Source: Hoeflea_A sp965204935 | GTDB taxonomy: Bacteria; Pseudomonadota; Alphaproteobacteria; Rhizobiales; Rhizobiaceae | Strand: one strand, 5' to 3' | Assembly: GCF_965204935.1 (NCBI RefSeq) | Contig: NZ_CBDBFO010000002.1 | DNA: 64,000 bases | In this document: positions 7,541 through 18,227 of the stretch, piece by piece | Numbering within the stretch: the stretch's first letter is position 1 | How the letters are laid out: every line of letters starts with the position of its first letter | Notes under the pieces: model-generated | What the model saw: the letters and a program-made list of their open reading frames with translations, nothing else | What the model was told of the DNA's origin: nothing | Databases searched by the model: none | Translations under genes and position numbers: made by a program

Positions 7541-9004
7541 ATGATTCGCATCCGGCTAAGTTTGGCAATACCGATCCGCGGTCTCCAGCGCTGTTTGTTC
7601 CGCATGGGTGCAAGCAGCATGATACCGCGCATGACGATTGCCGTCGGAATGGTGCTGGGAGCGGCGCTTGCCGCGCCTGTCGCTCCCCTGCAGGCGCAGG
7701 GTGTCCAGACAGCCCAGGCCCTGAAAACAGGCCGCCCCGGCGAAACAACGGTCGAGCAGCTCAACGAGCAGAGGCGCAAGGGGCTGGGCGAACTGGAAAA
7801 GGTCACCGCCGACATCGAGCTTTCGCAGGAACGGCGCACGGAACTCGAATCGAGCATCGATTCGCTGAAGAAGGATCAGGTGACGATCCGCACCGAGCTG
7901 ATACAGAGTGCCAAGACGCAAAAGAAACTGGGAGAAGACGTCGCCGAAAGCGAGCTGCGACTGGCCAGCCTCAATGGCAGGCATGACGAATTGCGGACAT
8001 CGCTCAACGCCCGGCGCGGCGTCCTTGCCGAAGTTCTTGCAGCCCTTCAGCGCATGGGACGCAACCCGCCCCCGGCGCTGCTTGTCAGCCCTGAGGATGC
8101 GCTGTCTTCCGTGCGCAGCGCCATTTTGCTGGGTGCCGTTGTTCCCGAGATTCGAGGCCAGACGGAGAAGCTCATCGCCGATCTCAAGGAACTGACGGAT
8201 GTGCGCGCTTCGATCTCCAACGAGCGCGAGCGCCTCCTTGCAACGCTGCAGGAACAGGCTGAGGAGGAGGAAAGGCTGACGCTTTTGCTCGCCGAGAAGC
8301 GCAAACTTGCCGAACAAAGCCGCGAAAAGCTGGAACAGGAAGCCGCGGCGTCGCAGCAGCTCGCTGCACGGGCACGCAGCCTTGAGGATCTGATTGCTTC
8401 GCTTGGCGACGAGATCGAATCGGTTCGCCGCGCTGTCGAGGAGGCGGAAGTTGCGGAAAAGAGACGCGCCGAGCAGGCGCAGAAGCAAAGGCAAAGGGCG
8501 CGCGAAACCGCGAGGACCACACCGCCGGACGCCGATCGCATCGCGCCCGCATTCGCCTTTTCCCGGTTGAAGAAGAAGCTCGAGCTGCCCGTTGCCGGCA
8601 GCGAGAAATTCGGTTTCGGACAGGATGACGGCACCGGCCGTCCTCTGAAAGGCATGATGGTTTCAACCGTGCCTGACGCGATTGTGACAGCACCCGCCGA
8701 CGGTTGGGTGGTATACTCCGGACCGTTCCGATCCTACGGTGAATTGATCATCCTAAACGCCGGGGACGGTTACCATCTGGTGCTTGCAGGCATGGGCAGC
8801 ACCAACGCCGATATCGGTCAATTTGTCGTCGCCGGCGAGCCAATTGGGCGCATGAACACGACAAAAGTGGTATCGGCATCGGTTTTGGCTCTGGCTACGG
8901 CAGAGCCAACGCTTTACATTGAATTCAGAAAGAACGGAAAACCTGTTGATCCGGCTCCCTGGTGGGCCAGCAATCCTTCCGGAAGGGTAAGCAATGATTC
9001 GTAA
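7541..9004 (+). CDS. envC: Murein hydrolase activator EnvC family protein (degenerate LytM)
   Basis: Probable periplasmic activator of cell-division amidases. The 487-aa protein has an N-terminal export signal (the hydrophobic run after MIPRMTIAVG, ending LQAQG), a long coiled-coil region rich in Glu, Lys, Gln and Ala (about residues 60-330), and a C-terminal LytM/M23 domain. The LytM domain keeps the fold (APADGWVVYSG, LILNAGDGYHLVLAGM, GQFVVAGEPIG) but lacks the usual HxxxD and HxH zinc ligands, as expected for an activator rather than an enzyme. Starts at 7541, 7604 or 7619 are all possible; the last would place the signal peptide at the very N-terminus. It overlaps ctpA by 11 bases. Confidence 0.85.
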   Translation: MIRIRLSLAIPIRGLQRCLFRMGASSMIPRMTIAVGMVLGAALAAPVAPLQAQGVQTAQALKTGRPGETTVEQLNEQRRKGLGELEKVTADIELSQERRTELESSIDSLKKDQVTIRTELIQSAKTQKKLGEDVAESELRLASLNGRHDELRTSLNARRGVLAEVLAALQRMGRNPPPALLVSPEDALSSVRSAILLGAVVPEIRGQTEKLIADLKELTDVRASISNERERLLATLQEQAEEEERLTLLLAEKRKLAEQSREKLEQEAAASQQLAARARSLEDLIASLGDEIESVRRAVEEAEVAEKRRAEQAQKQRQRARETARTTPPDADRIAPAFAFSRLKKKLELPVAGSEKFGFGQDDGTGRPLKGMMVSTVPDAIVTAPADGWVVYSGPFRSYGELIILNAGDGYHLVLAGMGSTNADIGQFVVAGEPIGRMNTTKVVSASVLALATAEPTLYIEFRKNGKPVDPAPWWASNPSGRVSNDS

Positions 9005-10355
9005 GGTAATAATACTGGCCGCTGGCGTCTTCATCGGCGCAGTCTCCGTGAGCGCGCTGCAATCGGTCGGCACATCCGCTGTCGCCGCCAATTCCGAGAC
9101 CTACAAACAGCTCTCCATATTTGGTGATGTCTTTGAGCGCGTGCGGGCACAATATGTGACACCGCCGGAAGAAAGTGAACTGATCGAAAGCGCCATCAAT
9201 GGCATGCTGACATCGCTCGATCCGCATTCAAGCTACCTGAATGCCAAGGATGCGGACGATATGCGCACCCAGACGCGCGGCGAGTTCGGCGGCCTCGGCA
9301 TTGAAGTGACGCTTGATCAGGACAGCGAACTCGTCAAGGTCATCACGCCCATCGACGACACACCCGCATCACGGGCTGGCGTCCTTGCCGGCGACCTGAT
9401 CTCCGAGATCGATGGCGAGCCGGTCCGCGGCCTGACGCTCTCGCAGGCTGTAGAGAAGATGCGCGGTCCGGTCGGTTCAGGTATCGATCTGACGATCCTG
9501 CGCGAAGGCGCCGACGCACCGATCAACATTGAAATCACGCGGGCGATCATCAAGATCCGCGCGGTCAAATATCGCGTTGAAGAAAATATCGGCTACATCC
9601 GCCTGATTTCCTTCACCGAGAAGACCTACAACGACCTGGCGGATGCGATTGACTCGATCGAGGACCAGATTCCTGACGACAAACTGCAGGGTTATGTCCT
9701 TGACCTCCGTCTCAATCCCGGCGGCCTCCTCGATCAGGCGATCAACGTCTCCGACGCATTCCTCGATCGTGGCGAGATCGTCTCGACCCGCGGGCGCAAC
9801 TCCGAGGAAACCCGGCGTTACAACTCCAGACCCGGCGACCTGACCGGCGGCAAGCCGGTCATCGTGCTGGTCAATGGCGGCTCCGCCAGTGCCTCTGAAA
9901 TCGTTGCCGGCGCGCTTCAGGACCACAAGCGGGCGACAATCGTCGGTACCCGCTCTTTCGGCAAGGGATCGGTCCAGACCATCATCCCGCTTGGCGAGAA
10001 TGGTGCGCTGCGCCTGACGACGGCGCTCTACTACACGCCGTCCGGCAAGTCGATCCAGGGCACGGGCATCAAGCCGGACATCGTCGTCCAGCAGCCGCTG
10101 CCCGAAGAGCTCCAGGGCCGTGTCCGCGAAACCGGCGAATCCGAGTTGCGCGGCCACATCCAGGGACAGGACGAGACCGAAGAAGGTTCCGGCTCGATCG
10201 CTTATGTTCCGCCGGAGCCCGAGGATGACGAGCAGCTCGGTCTGGCGCTCGAACTGATGCGTGGTGAAAAGACCGATCCGGCCTATCCGCCGAATGCCGA
10301 CAAGACGGCAAAGGCAGCCAAGGATGTTGACAATACCGACCGCAAGACCGAATAA
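8994..10355 (+). CDS. ctpA: S41-family carboxy-terminal processing peptidase
   Basis: Periplasmic serine protease that trims or degrades exported proteins, often those controlling peptidoglycan hydrolases. The 453-aa protein has an N-terminal signal or anchor (about residues 1-25), a PDZ domain (about 95-180, beginning GGLGIEVT) and the S41 catalytic core with GGSASASEI near residue 297 and the lysine of SFGKGSVQ near 323. The C-terminus is charged and low in complexity. The start overlaps the envC gene, and the envC-ctpA pair recurs in alphaproteobacteria. Confidence 0.94.
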   Translation: MIRKVIILAAGVFIGAVSVSALQSVGTSAVAANSETYKQLSIFGDVFERVRAQYVTPPEESELIESAINGMLTSLDPHSSYLNAKDADDMRTQTRGEFGGLGIEVTLDQDSELVKVITPIDDTPASRAGVLAGDLISEIDGEPVRGLTLSQAVEKMRGPVGSGIDLTILREGADAPINIEITRAIIKIRAVKYRVEENIGYIRLISFTEKTYNDLADAIDSIEDQIPDDKLQGYVLDLRLNPGGLLDQAINVSDAFLDRGEIVSTRGRNSEETRRYNSRPGDLTGGKPVIVLVNGGSASASEIVAGALQDHKRATIVGTRSFGKGSVQTIIPLGENGALRLTTALYYTPSGKSIQGTGIKPDIVVQQPLPEELQGRVRETGESELRGHIQGQDETEEGSGSIAYVPPEPEDDEQLGLALELMRGEKTDPAYPPNADKTAKAAKDVDNTDRKTE

Positions 10356-10361
10356 GCTTAT

Positions 10362-10391
10362 CAGTGCCGCCCGACGAATCGGGCGGCACTG
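10362..10391 (+). terminator. Strong hairpin after ctpA
   Basis: A perfect 12-bp stem (CAGTGCCGCCCG/CGGGCGGCACTG) with a 6-base loop begins 6 bases after the ctpA stop. It is not followed by a T tract, so it could be an mRNA-stabilising or partial terminator structure rather than a full intrinsic terminator. Confidence 0.5.
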
Positions 10392-10419
10392 AGCTGAAAT
10401 CGAGGTTGAACCGGCGGCA

Positions 10420-11625
10420 GTGGACACAGGTTCCGAACTCAACAAACCGCTCGGACAGGATCGGCGGAATTCCCGGCAAGGTTCGCGGCCCAGAAATTCC
10501 CTTCGTTCTTGGGTGGCGATTCTCGCGCTGGTGCTGATTGTCGGGAGCGCCGCGCTTGTTGCCATTCAGCAGAACCCGCTGCGCCAGCCCGAGAACCAGC
10601 CCGCGGCAACTCCGGAAAACCAGCAACAGTCCGCAGAAACCCTTCCGGTGGTGATCGAGGGCGGCGAGGTCGACAACAGCCGCATTTCGGGCCAGTCCGG
10701 CGCCGATGTTCAACGCACACTGACCGAAGACGGCCAGGTCGTGACCACGGTTTCCCCGCTGGAACGCGAAGGCGACGGCCCCGTCATCATCTCCGGGGCG
10801 AACACGGTCGGACAGGATCCGCGCTTTGCGCATCTGCCGGTGCCGGAACTTCTGGAGCAATCGGAGTTCGGCCGCCTGCCGGTCGTAGGTGCCGATGGAT
10901 ACCGTCCGTTCGACGCCTATGCCCGGCCATGGTCGGGCGCCCGCGGAACACGCATTGCCATCGTGGTCGGCGGCCTAGGTCTCAGCCAGACCGGTACGCA
11001 ATATGCGATCGCGACGCTGCCGGAAGAAATTACACTGGCCTTCGCGGCGACCGGCAACAGTCTGCAACGCTGGTTGCAGGAGGCGCGGCGCGCCGGTCAC
11101 GAGGTGCTGCTACAGGTACCGTTTGAACCGTTCAACTATCCGCAGACCAATCCCGGCCCGCATACGCTGCTTGTTGATGACGGCGCCCGGCAGAACATTG
11201 CCGACCTTCACTGGGCCATGGGGCGCATCACGAATTACACCGGCATCATGAATTTCATGGGCGCGCGTTTTCTATCCGACCAAAAGGCCACCGAAACGGT
11301 CATGCGCGAACTGGCGCGGCGCGGCGTGCTTTTTCTTGACGACGGCACTTCGGCCCGCACCGTCACCGAGCCCATTGCCGGCGCGGTCGGCGTCCCACAT
11401 GCGCAAGCCGATCTTGTCGTCGATTCCAAGGTCGGCCGCGAGGATATTCTGAAAAAGCTCGATGAGGCCGAGCGGATCGCCAGGCGCAACGGCTCGGCGA
11501 TTGCCATTGCATCGGCATTCGACACCAGCGTCGATGCAATCGCCGCCTGGGCCAATGAAGCCAAGGCGCGCGGCATCGAGATCGTCGCGGTTTCGGCGCT
11601 TGCCGAAGACCCGGAAGATCTTTGA
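10420..11625 (+). CDS. Divergent polysaccharide deacetylase family protein (YibQ/DUF610)
   Basis: A 401-aa predicted inner-membrane-anchored protein with one transmembrane segment near residues 28-48, a Pro/Gln/Glu-rich linker and a C-terminal divergent polysaccharide deacetylase domain (from about residue 165, RIAIVVGGLGLS; later HEVLLQVPFEP, NFMGARFLSD and FLDDGTSA). The family is often encoded beside envC and ctpA, suggesting an envelope or peptidoglycan role; the reaction is not established. The start is a GTG at 10420; no in-frame ATG lies near. rppH begins 3 bases after its stop. Confidence 0.88.
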   Translation: MDTGSELNKPLGQDRRNSRQGSRPRNSLRSWVAILALVLIVGSAALVAIQQNPLRQPENQPAATPENQQQSAETLPVVIEGGEVDNSRISGQSGADVQRTLTEDGQVVTTVSPLEREGDGPVIISGANTVGQDPRFAHLPVPELLEQSEFGRLPVVGADGYRPFDAYARPWSGARGTRIAIVVGGLGLSQTGTQYAIATLPEEITLAFAATGNSLQRWLQEARRAGHEVLLQVPFEPFNYPQTNPGPHTLLVDDGARQNIADLHWAMGRITNYTGIMNFMGARFLSDQKATETVMRELARRGVLFLDDGTSARTVTEPIAGAVGVPHAQADLVVDSKVGREDILKKLDEAERIARRNGSAIAIASAFDTSVDAIAAWANEAKARGIEIVAVSALAEDPEDL

Positions 11626-11628
11626 TCA

Positions 11629-12147
11629 ATGTCCAGGAAAAAGCCCAAAGCGGATGATCTGCCATACCGTCCCTGTGTCGGTGTAGTCGTCGTCAACCGT
11701 GACGGCCTGGTGTGGACCGGTCGGCGTATCTATGAAGACAAGGGCGAATTTGCGGCGCATGACCACGTCTGGCAGATGCCGCAGGGCGGCATTGACAAGG
11801 GCGAGGCGCCGCTGGATGCGGCAAGGCGCGAGCTCTACGAGGAAACCGGCATCAAGAGCATCTCCCTGCTGGCGGAAGCGCCTGACTGGATCAGCTACGA
11901 CCTGCCGGAGGAGTTGGTCGGCGTCGCCCTCAAGGGCAAGTATCGCGGCCAGACCCAGCGCTGGTTCGCATTTCGGTTCGAGGGACCGGAAAGCGAGATC
12001 GCCATCAACCCGCCGCCCGATGGCCACAAGGCCGAATTCGACGCCTGGCAATGGCGCAGGATCGGGGACGTGCCGGATCTCATCATACCCTTCAAGCGCG
12101 CGGTCTACGAAAAGGTCGTTGCCGCCTTCGACCATGTTACGGCCTGA
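11629..12147 (+). CDS. rppH: RNA pyrophosphohydrolase (Nudix)
   Basis: Removes pyrophosphate from the 5' triphosphate of mRNA and so starts RNase E-dependent decay. The 172-aa protein carries a complete Nudix box (GGIDKGEAPLDAARRELYEE, about residues 51-70) and the family segments HVWQMPQGG and YRGQTQRWFAF. It is tightly linked to the deacetylase-like gene upstream, and the racemase-like gene begins 6 bases downstream. Confidence 0.95.
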   Translation: MSRKKPKADDLPYRPCVGVVVVNRDGLVWTGRRIYEDKGEFAAHDHVWQMPQGGIDKGEAPLDAARRELYEETGIKSISLLAEAPDWISYDLPEELVGVALKGKYRGQTQRWFAFRFEGPESEIAINPPPDGHKAEFDAWQWRRIGDVPDLIIPFKRAVYEKVVAAFDHVTA

Positions 12148-12152
12148 GCCAG

Positions 12153-12845
12153 ATGCGTTTGATCGGTATCATCGGCGGCATGAGCTGGGAGTCGACGGCC
12201 CTTTACTACCGCCTTATGAACGAAAAGGTGAAGGAGCGGCTGGGCGGCCTGCATTCCGCCAGGATCCTCCTGCACTCGGTTGATTTCCACGAAATCGAGC
12301 AGCGCCAGCACTCCGGTGACTGGAACGGAACCGCTGAGATCCTGGCCGAGGCGGCCACTGGGCTGAAAGCTGCCGGCGCCGACTTCCTCGTCATTGCCAC
12401 CAACACGATGCACAAGGTTTCAAAAGAGATAGAAACGGCATCCGGCCTGCCCGTGTTGCATATCGCGGATCCGACCGGCGCCGCCCTGAAGAAGGCCGGC
12501 GCCAGGCGGGTCGGTCTGCTCGGCACCCGCTTCACCATGGAGGAGGATTTCTACGCCGACCGGATCCGGACCGGCTTCGGGCTCGATGTCACCGTTCCGG
12601 ACAAGACCGCGCGTGATGCGATCCACCGGGTCATCTATGAAGAGCTGTGCCTCGGCAAAGTGACGGACGAAGCACGCCGCCTTTTTGGCACCGTCATTGA
12701 CGAGATGCGCGACGGCCAATGCGATTCCGTGATCCTCGGTTGCACGGAGATCACCATGGCTGTTGACGAGAGCAACAGTTCGCTGCCCTTTTTCGATACG
12801 ACCGAATTGCATACGGCCGCTGCCGTCGAGAGGGCACTCCAATAA
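12153..12845 (+). CDS. Aspartate/glutamate racemase family protein (YgeA-like)
   Basis: A 230-aa PLP-independent amino-acid racemase. The N-terminal GIIGGMSWEST motif and the second catalytic site ILGCTEI are clear. At the first catalytic position the usual cysteine is a threonine (IATNTMH), the Thr/Cys pair known from E. coli YgeA and related L-amino-acid racemases, so the substrate may not be simply aspartate. The start at 12153 gives the canonical MRLIGIIGGMS; a longer frame from 12051 lies inside rppH. Substrate unknown. Confidence 0.88.
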   Translation: MRLIGIIGGMSWESTALYYRLMNEKVKERLGGLHSARILLHSVDFHEIEQRQHSGDWNGTAEILAEAATGLKAAGADFLVIATNTMHKVSKEIETASGLPVLHIADPTGAALKKAGARRVGLLGTRFTMEEDFYADRIRTGFGLDVTVPDKTARDAIHRVIYEELCLGKVTDEARRLFGTVIDEMRDGQCDSVILGCTEITMAVDESNSSLPFFDTTELHTAAAVERALQ

Positions 12846-12865
12846 AAAACGGGCCTTCCGGCCCG
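12844..12865 (-). terminator. Intrinsic terminator of the atp operon
   Basis: Read on the minus strand, a CGGGCC/GGCCCG stem with a 4-base loop (12850-12865) is followed by six T residues (12844-12849). It lies just past the atpC stop and touches the racemase stop codon, so it separates the convergent genes and may act in both directions. Confidence 0.85.
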
Positions 12866-12892
12866 CTTGTGAAAATTCTTTGCGGGGGTTCC

Positions 12893-13291
12893 TCAGACGG
12901 CGTTCTGCAAAGTCGTCAGGTGATCAAGGCGCTCTGCAAACCGGGTCTTGTCGGCATCCGTCGTCGCGTCCTGCAGATCTTCCCTGGTGTTCTGGATGCG
13001 CTGTGCAATCGCTTCATGGTCAATGTCGTCGACATGAACGGCGGATTCGGCCAGCAACGTACAACCATCGGGCAGGATGTCGGCAAATCCACCGAAGACG
13101 ACATAGCGGTTGGAACCACCGTCAGCCGCCTTGACCTCGACAATGCCCGGCTTGATGGTGGTCATCACCGGCGCGTGCTGGGCCATCACGGTCATTTCGC
13201 CGTCGGTGGCGGGCAGGATGACCTCGCTCACCGCTTCGGAAAGCAGCAGGCGTTCCGGAGATACAAGCTCGAAATTGAAACTGTCTGCCAT
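12893..13291 (-). CDS. atpC: F1F0 ATP synthase subunit epsilon
   Basis: Central-stalk subunit of F1 that couples rotation to catalysis and can inhibit ATP hydrolysis. The 132-aa protein has the N-terminal beta domain (FELVSPERLLLS, PATDGEMTVMAQHAP) and a C-terminal helical hairpin. It is last in atpHAGDC, 69 bases after atpD, and is followed by a strong terminator. Confidence 0.95.
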   Translation of the reverse strand: MADSFNFELVSPERLLLSEAVSEVILPATDGEMTVMAQHAPVMTTIKPGIVEVKAADGGSNRYVVFGGFADILPDGCTLLAESAVHVDDIDHEAIAQRIQNTREDLQDATTDADKTRFAERLDHLTTLQNAV

Positions 13292-13360
13292 GGCTTGTCA
13301 CTCTGTCCTGTTGGCGGGAACCGGACGGACCTTCAAAGGCCCGCCCGTTTCATCTGTTTA

Positions 13361-14845
<1,485 letters not shown>

Positions 14846-14870
14846 GGTTTCTAACCCTTCTCCAGAGCCT

Positions 14871-15752
14871 CTAGAGCGCTTCCGCGCCCGAAATAATTTC
14901 AATCAGTTCTTTGGTGATCTGCGCCTGCCGCTGACGGTTGTAGTTGAGCGTCAGCTTGTCGATCATGTCGCCGGCATTGCGCGTCGCATTGTCCATGGCC
15001 GTCATCCGCGCGCCCTGTTCGGACGCGGCGTTTTCCAGCAGTGCGCGGAAAATCTGGACGGCGATATTGCGTGGGATCAGATCGTCGAGGATGGCCGAAG
15101 CATCCGGCTCATACTCATAGACGGCATCCGTGCCGGCATCCTCGGCTTCTGAGTCACCCGTGGCGGCCGGAATGATCTTTTGCGCCGTCGGGATCTGTGA
15201 GATGACCGACTGGAACTCCGAATAAAACAGCGTGCACACATCAAAGGCGCCGTCGTCGAACAGGCCGATCACCTGCTTCGCAATCTCATCGGCATTGGCA
15301 AAACCAACCCGCTTGACCTCCCTGAGGTCAACCCGGTCTATGATCAGATCGCTATACTGCCGCTTCAGGATGTCATAGCCCTTCTTGCCGACACACAGGA
15401 TCTTTACGTCCTTGCCCTCGGTCAGGAGGGTGCCGACATGTTCGCGCGCAAGGCGTGCAATCTGGGCATTGAAGCCGCCGCAAAGACCGCGCTCGGCGGT
15501 GCACACGACAAGCAAATGGGTCTGGTCCGAACCGGTTCCCGTCATCAGCCTGGGCGTGTCGTCGCCCTCGCTGACCGCATTGGAAATGTTCGTGAGCACG
15601 GCGCTCATGCGCTGCGAGTAGGGCCGCGCGGCCTCGACCGCCTCCTGGGCACGCCGAAGCTTCGCCGCGGCGACCATCTGCATCGCCTTGGTGATCTTCT
15701 GCGTCGCCTTGACCGAGGCGATCCGGTTTCTCAGATCCTTAAGGGAAGGCAT
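14871..15752 (-). CDS. atpG: F1F0 ATP synthase subunit gamma
   Basis: Rotary shaft of F1. The 293-aa protein begins MPSLKDLRNRIASVK and keeps the conserved RGLCGGFN segment and the C-terminal helix (ARMTAMDNATRNAGDMI, RQAQITKELIEIISGA). It sits between atpA and atpD in the usual order. Confidence 0.97.
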   Translation of the reverse strand: MPSLKDLRNRIASVKATQKITKAMQMVAAAKLRRAQEAVEAARPYSQRMSAVLTNISNAVSEGDDTPRLMTGTGSDQTHLLVVCTAERGLCGGFNAQIARLAREHVGTLLTEGKDVKILCVGKKGYDILKRQYSDLIIDRVDLREVKRVGFANADEIAKQVIGLFDDGAFDVCTLFYSEFQSVISQIPTAQKIIPAATGDSEAEDAGTDAVYEYEPDASAILDDLIPRNIAVQIFRALLENAASEQGARMTAMDNATRNAGDMIDKLTLNYNRQRQAQITKELIEIISGAEAL

Positions 15753-15791
15753 CCGTTATCCGTCCGTTGCTAGGGTTGCGTCCGCAGCCGC

Positions 15792-17321
15792 TCAGGCGAA
15801 GGACTTGGCAAAGGCATCAATGGCCGCGGTGAGCTTGCCCTTGATGTCGTCGCTGATCGCCTTTTCGACGCGGATCGCCTCCAGCACATCCTTGCCGTCG
15901 CCACGCATATGCGCAAGCAGGCCCTGCTCGAACTTGCCGACATCGTTCACGTCGAGATCGTCGAGATAGCCATTGACGCCGGCGAAGATGACGGCGACTT
16001 GCTCTTCCGTCTTGAGCGGAGAGAACTGCGGCTGCTTGAGCAGCTCCGTCAGGCGTGAACCGCGGTTGAGCAGGCGTTGGGTCGCGGCATCGAGGTCGGA
16101 ACCGAACTGCGCAAAGGCCGCCATTTCGCGATACTGGGCAAGTTCACCCTTGATCGAACCGGCAACCTGCTTCATCGCCTTGATCTGCGCGGACGAGCCG
16201 ACGCGCGAAACCGAAAGGCCCACATTCACGGCAGGACGGATACCCTGATAGAAAAGGTCCGTTTCCAGGAAGATCTGACCGTCGGTGATCGAGATCACGT
16301 TGGTCGGGATAAAGGCGGAAACGTCATTGCCCTGCGTCTCGATGACCGGCAGTGCCGTCAGCGAGCCGGCGCCATTGTCCTCGTTGAGCTTGGCGGCGCG
16401 CTCCAAGAGGCGCGAGTGCAGGTAGAAGACGTCACCCGGATAGGCTTCGCGGCCCGGAGGGCGGCGCAGCAGCAGCGACATCTGGCGATAGGCGACAGCC
16501 TGCTTGGAAAGATCGTCATAGCCGATCAGCGCGTGCATGCCGTTATCGCGGAAATATTCACCGATGGCACATCCGGCGAAGGGTGCCAGGAACTGCATCG
16601 GCGCGGGATCGGAAGCGGTCGCGGCAACGATGATCGAATATTCGAGCGCGCCGCGCTCCTCGAGCACCTTGACGAACTGCGCGACGGTGGAGCGCTTCTG
16701 GCCGACAGCGACATAAACGCAATAGAGCTTGTCTTCCTCGGCGCCGGATTCATGGATCGGCTTCTGGTTGAGGAAGGTATCGAGCAGGATGGCGGTCTTG
16801 CCGGTCTGGCGGTCGCCGATCACAAGCTCGCGCTGGCCGCGGCCGATCGGGATCAGCGCGTCAATGGCCTTCAGGCCTGTGGACATGGGTTCATGCACCG
16901 ACTTGCGCGGGATGATGCCGGGCGCCTTGACGTCGACCCGGCGGCGTTCCGTGGCCTGGATCGGGCCCTTGCCGTCGATCGGGTTGCCGAGGGCGTCGAC
17001 GACGCGGCCGAGCATTTCCTTGCCCACCGGGACGTCGACGATGGCGCCGGTACGCTTGACCGTGTCGCCTTCCTTGATGTCGCGGTCGGAGCCGAAGATA
17101 ACGACACCGACATTGTCGGCTTCCAGGTTCAGCGCCATGCCGCGAATGCCGCCGGGAAACTCGACCATCTCACCGGCCTGCACATTGTCCAGGCCGTAGA
17201 CACGGGCGATACCGTCACCGACCGACAGCACCTGGCCGACCTCGGAGACCTCAGCCTCCTTGCCGAAATTTTTGATTTGTTCTTTGAGGATTGCGGAAAT
17301 TTCCGCGGCACGGATGTCCAT
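15792..17321 (-). CDS. atpA: F1F0 ATP synthase subunit alpha
   Basis: Non-catalytic nucleotide-binding subunit of F1. The 509-aa protein begins MDIRAAEISAILKEQI and has the P-loop GDRQTGKTA and the VGLSVSRVGSSAQ segment. Its start codon shares one base with the atpH stop (TGATG), so translation is probably coupled. Confidence 0.98.
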   Translation of the reverse strand: MDIRAAEISAILKEQIKNFGKEAEVSEVGQVLSVGDGIARVYGLDNVQAGEMVEFPGGIRGMALNLEADNVGVVIFGSDRDIKEGDTVKRTGAIVDVPVGKEMLGRVVDALGNPIDGKGPIQATERRRVDVKAPGIIPRKSVHEPMSTGLKAIDALIPIGRGQRELVIGDRQTGKTAILLDTFLNQKPIHESGAEEDKLYCVYVAVGQKRSTVAQFVKVLEERGALEYSIIVAATASDPAPMQFLAPFAGCAIGEYFRDNGMHALIGYDDLSKQAVAYRQMSLLLRRPPGREAYPGDVFYLHSRLLERAAKLNEDNGAGSLTALPVIETQGNDVSAFIPTNVISITDGQIFLETDLFYQGIRPAVNVGLSVSRVGSSAQIKAMKQVAGSIKGELAQYREMAAFAQFGSDLDAATQRLLNRGSRLTELLKQPQFSPLKTEEQVAVIFAGVNGYLDDLDVNDVGKFEQGLLAHMRGDGKDVLEAIRVEKAISDDIKGKLTAAIDAFAKSFA

Positions 17322-17887
17322 CAGCCGACCTCTTTCAGTGCAAGCTTAAGGGAAGAAAGTTTTGAGCGAAGGGATGTGTCGATTTGACGCGAGCCGACCT
17401 TGACGATCAGCCCGCCCATGATCGACGGGTCGACGGTGACATGCATTGCCACGTCTTTGCCGGTGACGCTTTTGAGCGCCGCCTTCAATTCGGTTTCCTG
17501 TTCCTGGCTCAGTGCATGAGCCGTCGTTATCTCTGCCGACACCTCGCCGCGATGCTTCGCGGCAATCATCCTGTAGGCGCGGATGATGCCCGGCACGGCG
17601 AACAGCCGGCGGTTCTTGGCAACGACGCGCATGAAGTTTCCAATGAGACCTGTGAGGCCTGCCTTGTCGGCGATCGCGCCAATGGCCTTGAACTGGTCCT
17701 CGGCGGAAAAGACCGGGCTGACAATCAGACGTTTGAGATCGTCGCTTTCTTCGATCAGGGATTCAAGACGGGTGAGTTCTTCGGCAACCGCTGCTTCGGA
17801 ATTGGCTTCGAGCGCCAATTCAAAAAGGGATGACGCGTACCGTTCTGCAACACCGGATATGAGCGAAGATGTGTCTGCCACGGGCAC
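17321..17887 (-). CDS. atpH: F1F0 ATP synthase subunit delta
   Basis: Peripheral-stalk subunit linking F1 to the b subunits. The reading frame extends upstream to 18025, but the family N-terminus (PVADTSSLISGVAERYASSL) begins at a GTG at 17887, giving 188 aa, the usual length; an AGAGAA lies about 6 bases upstream. A second GTG at 17881 is possible. The C-terminal domain, VDPSIMGGLIVKVGSRQID, is typical. It is the first gene of the F1 operon; no F0 genes are in the window. Confidence 0.94.
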   Translation of the reverse strand: MPVADTSSLISGVAERYASSLFELALEANSEAAVAEELTRLESLIEESDDLKRLIVSPVFSAEDQFKAIGAIADKAGLTGLIGNFMRVVAKNRRLFAVPGIIRAYRMIAAKHRGEVSAEITTAHALSQEQETELKAALKSVTGKDVAMHVTVDPSIMGGLIVKVGSRQIDTSLRSKLSSLKLALKEVG

Positions 17888-18227
17888 AAATTTCTCTGAA
17901 CTGAATTCAGGGATTCGGAACCGGAGACGAGCGTCCCCGCAAACCCTTGAATTTGTTTCGATTTCTCTCCAACCGCAACAAGGTGGATTTATGCCGCGGC
18001 CAAAAATTCGTGGTTCGTCTAGCACACGTGTCTTGGACTCGCAACACGCTTTGCTTCCTGCTTTTGGATGAGGTCGGTCATTCTTTCGCGTGAAACGAAA
18101 AAAATGCGCTTTCGGTGTTCACCGATGCGCTGCATCCCAGCGTCGCAACAGCGTGATGCCGGGCTGAATTGCGGCTGTATTCAAGGCTACTCCTGCGCCG
18201 GTCAATGCGGGCGTGATGCCTGCCAGT
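17888..18227 (-). promoter_or_regulatory. Intergenic region before atpH (340 bases)
   Basis: No credible gene is seen here. On the minus strand it contains a terminator-like structure (18098-18130) for the upstream priA unit and a possible promoter for the atp operon: TTGCGA (18039-18044), 17 bases, TAGACG (18016-18021), giving a leader of about 120 bases before atpH. Confidence 0.35.
18098..18130 (-). terminator. Probable terminator of the priA-membrane protein unit
   Basis: On the minus strand, nested arms GCGC/GCGC and CGGTG/CACCG form an interrupted hairpin followed by seven T residues (complement of the A run 18098-18104). It lies about 100 bases beyond the stop of the 18228-18617 gene. 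Confidence 0.5.

Noticed and set aside
7541..9004. Active M23 endopeptidase
   Set aside because: The zinc-ligand histidines (HxxxD, HxH) are not present in the LytM-like domain, so an activator role is more likely.
9477..10565. 362-aa minus-strand frame
   Set aside because: Antisense to ctpA and the YibQ-like gene; composition is that of a shadow frame.
16077..17387. 436-aa plus-strand frame
   Set aside because: Antisense to atpA; no family features.
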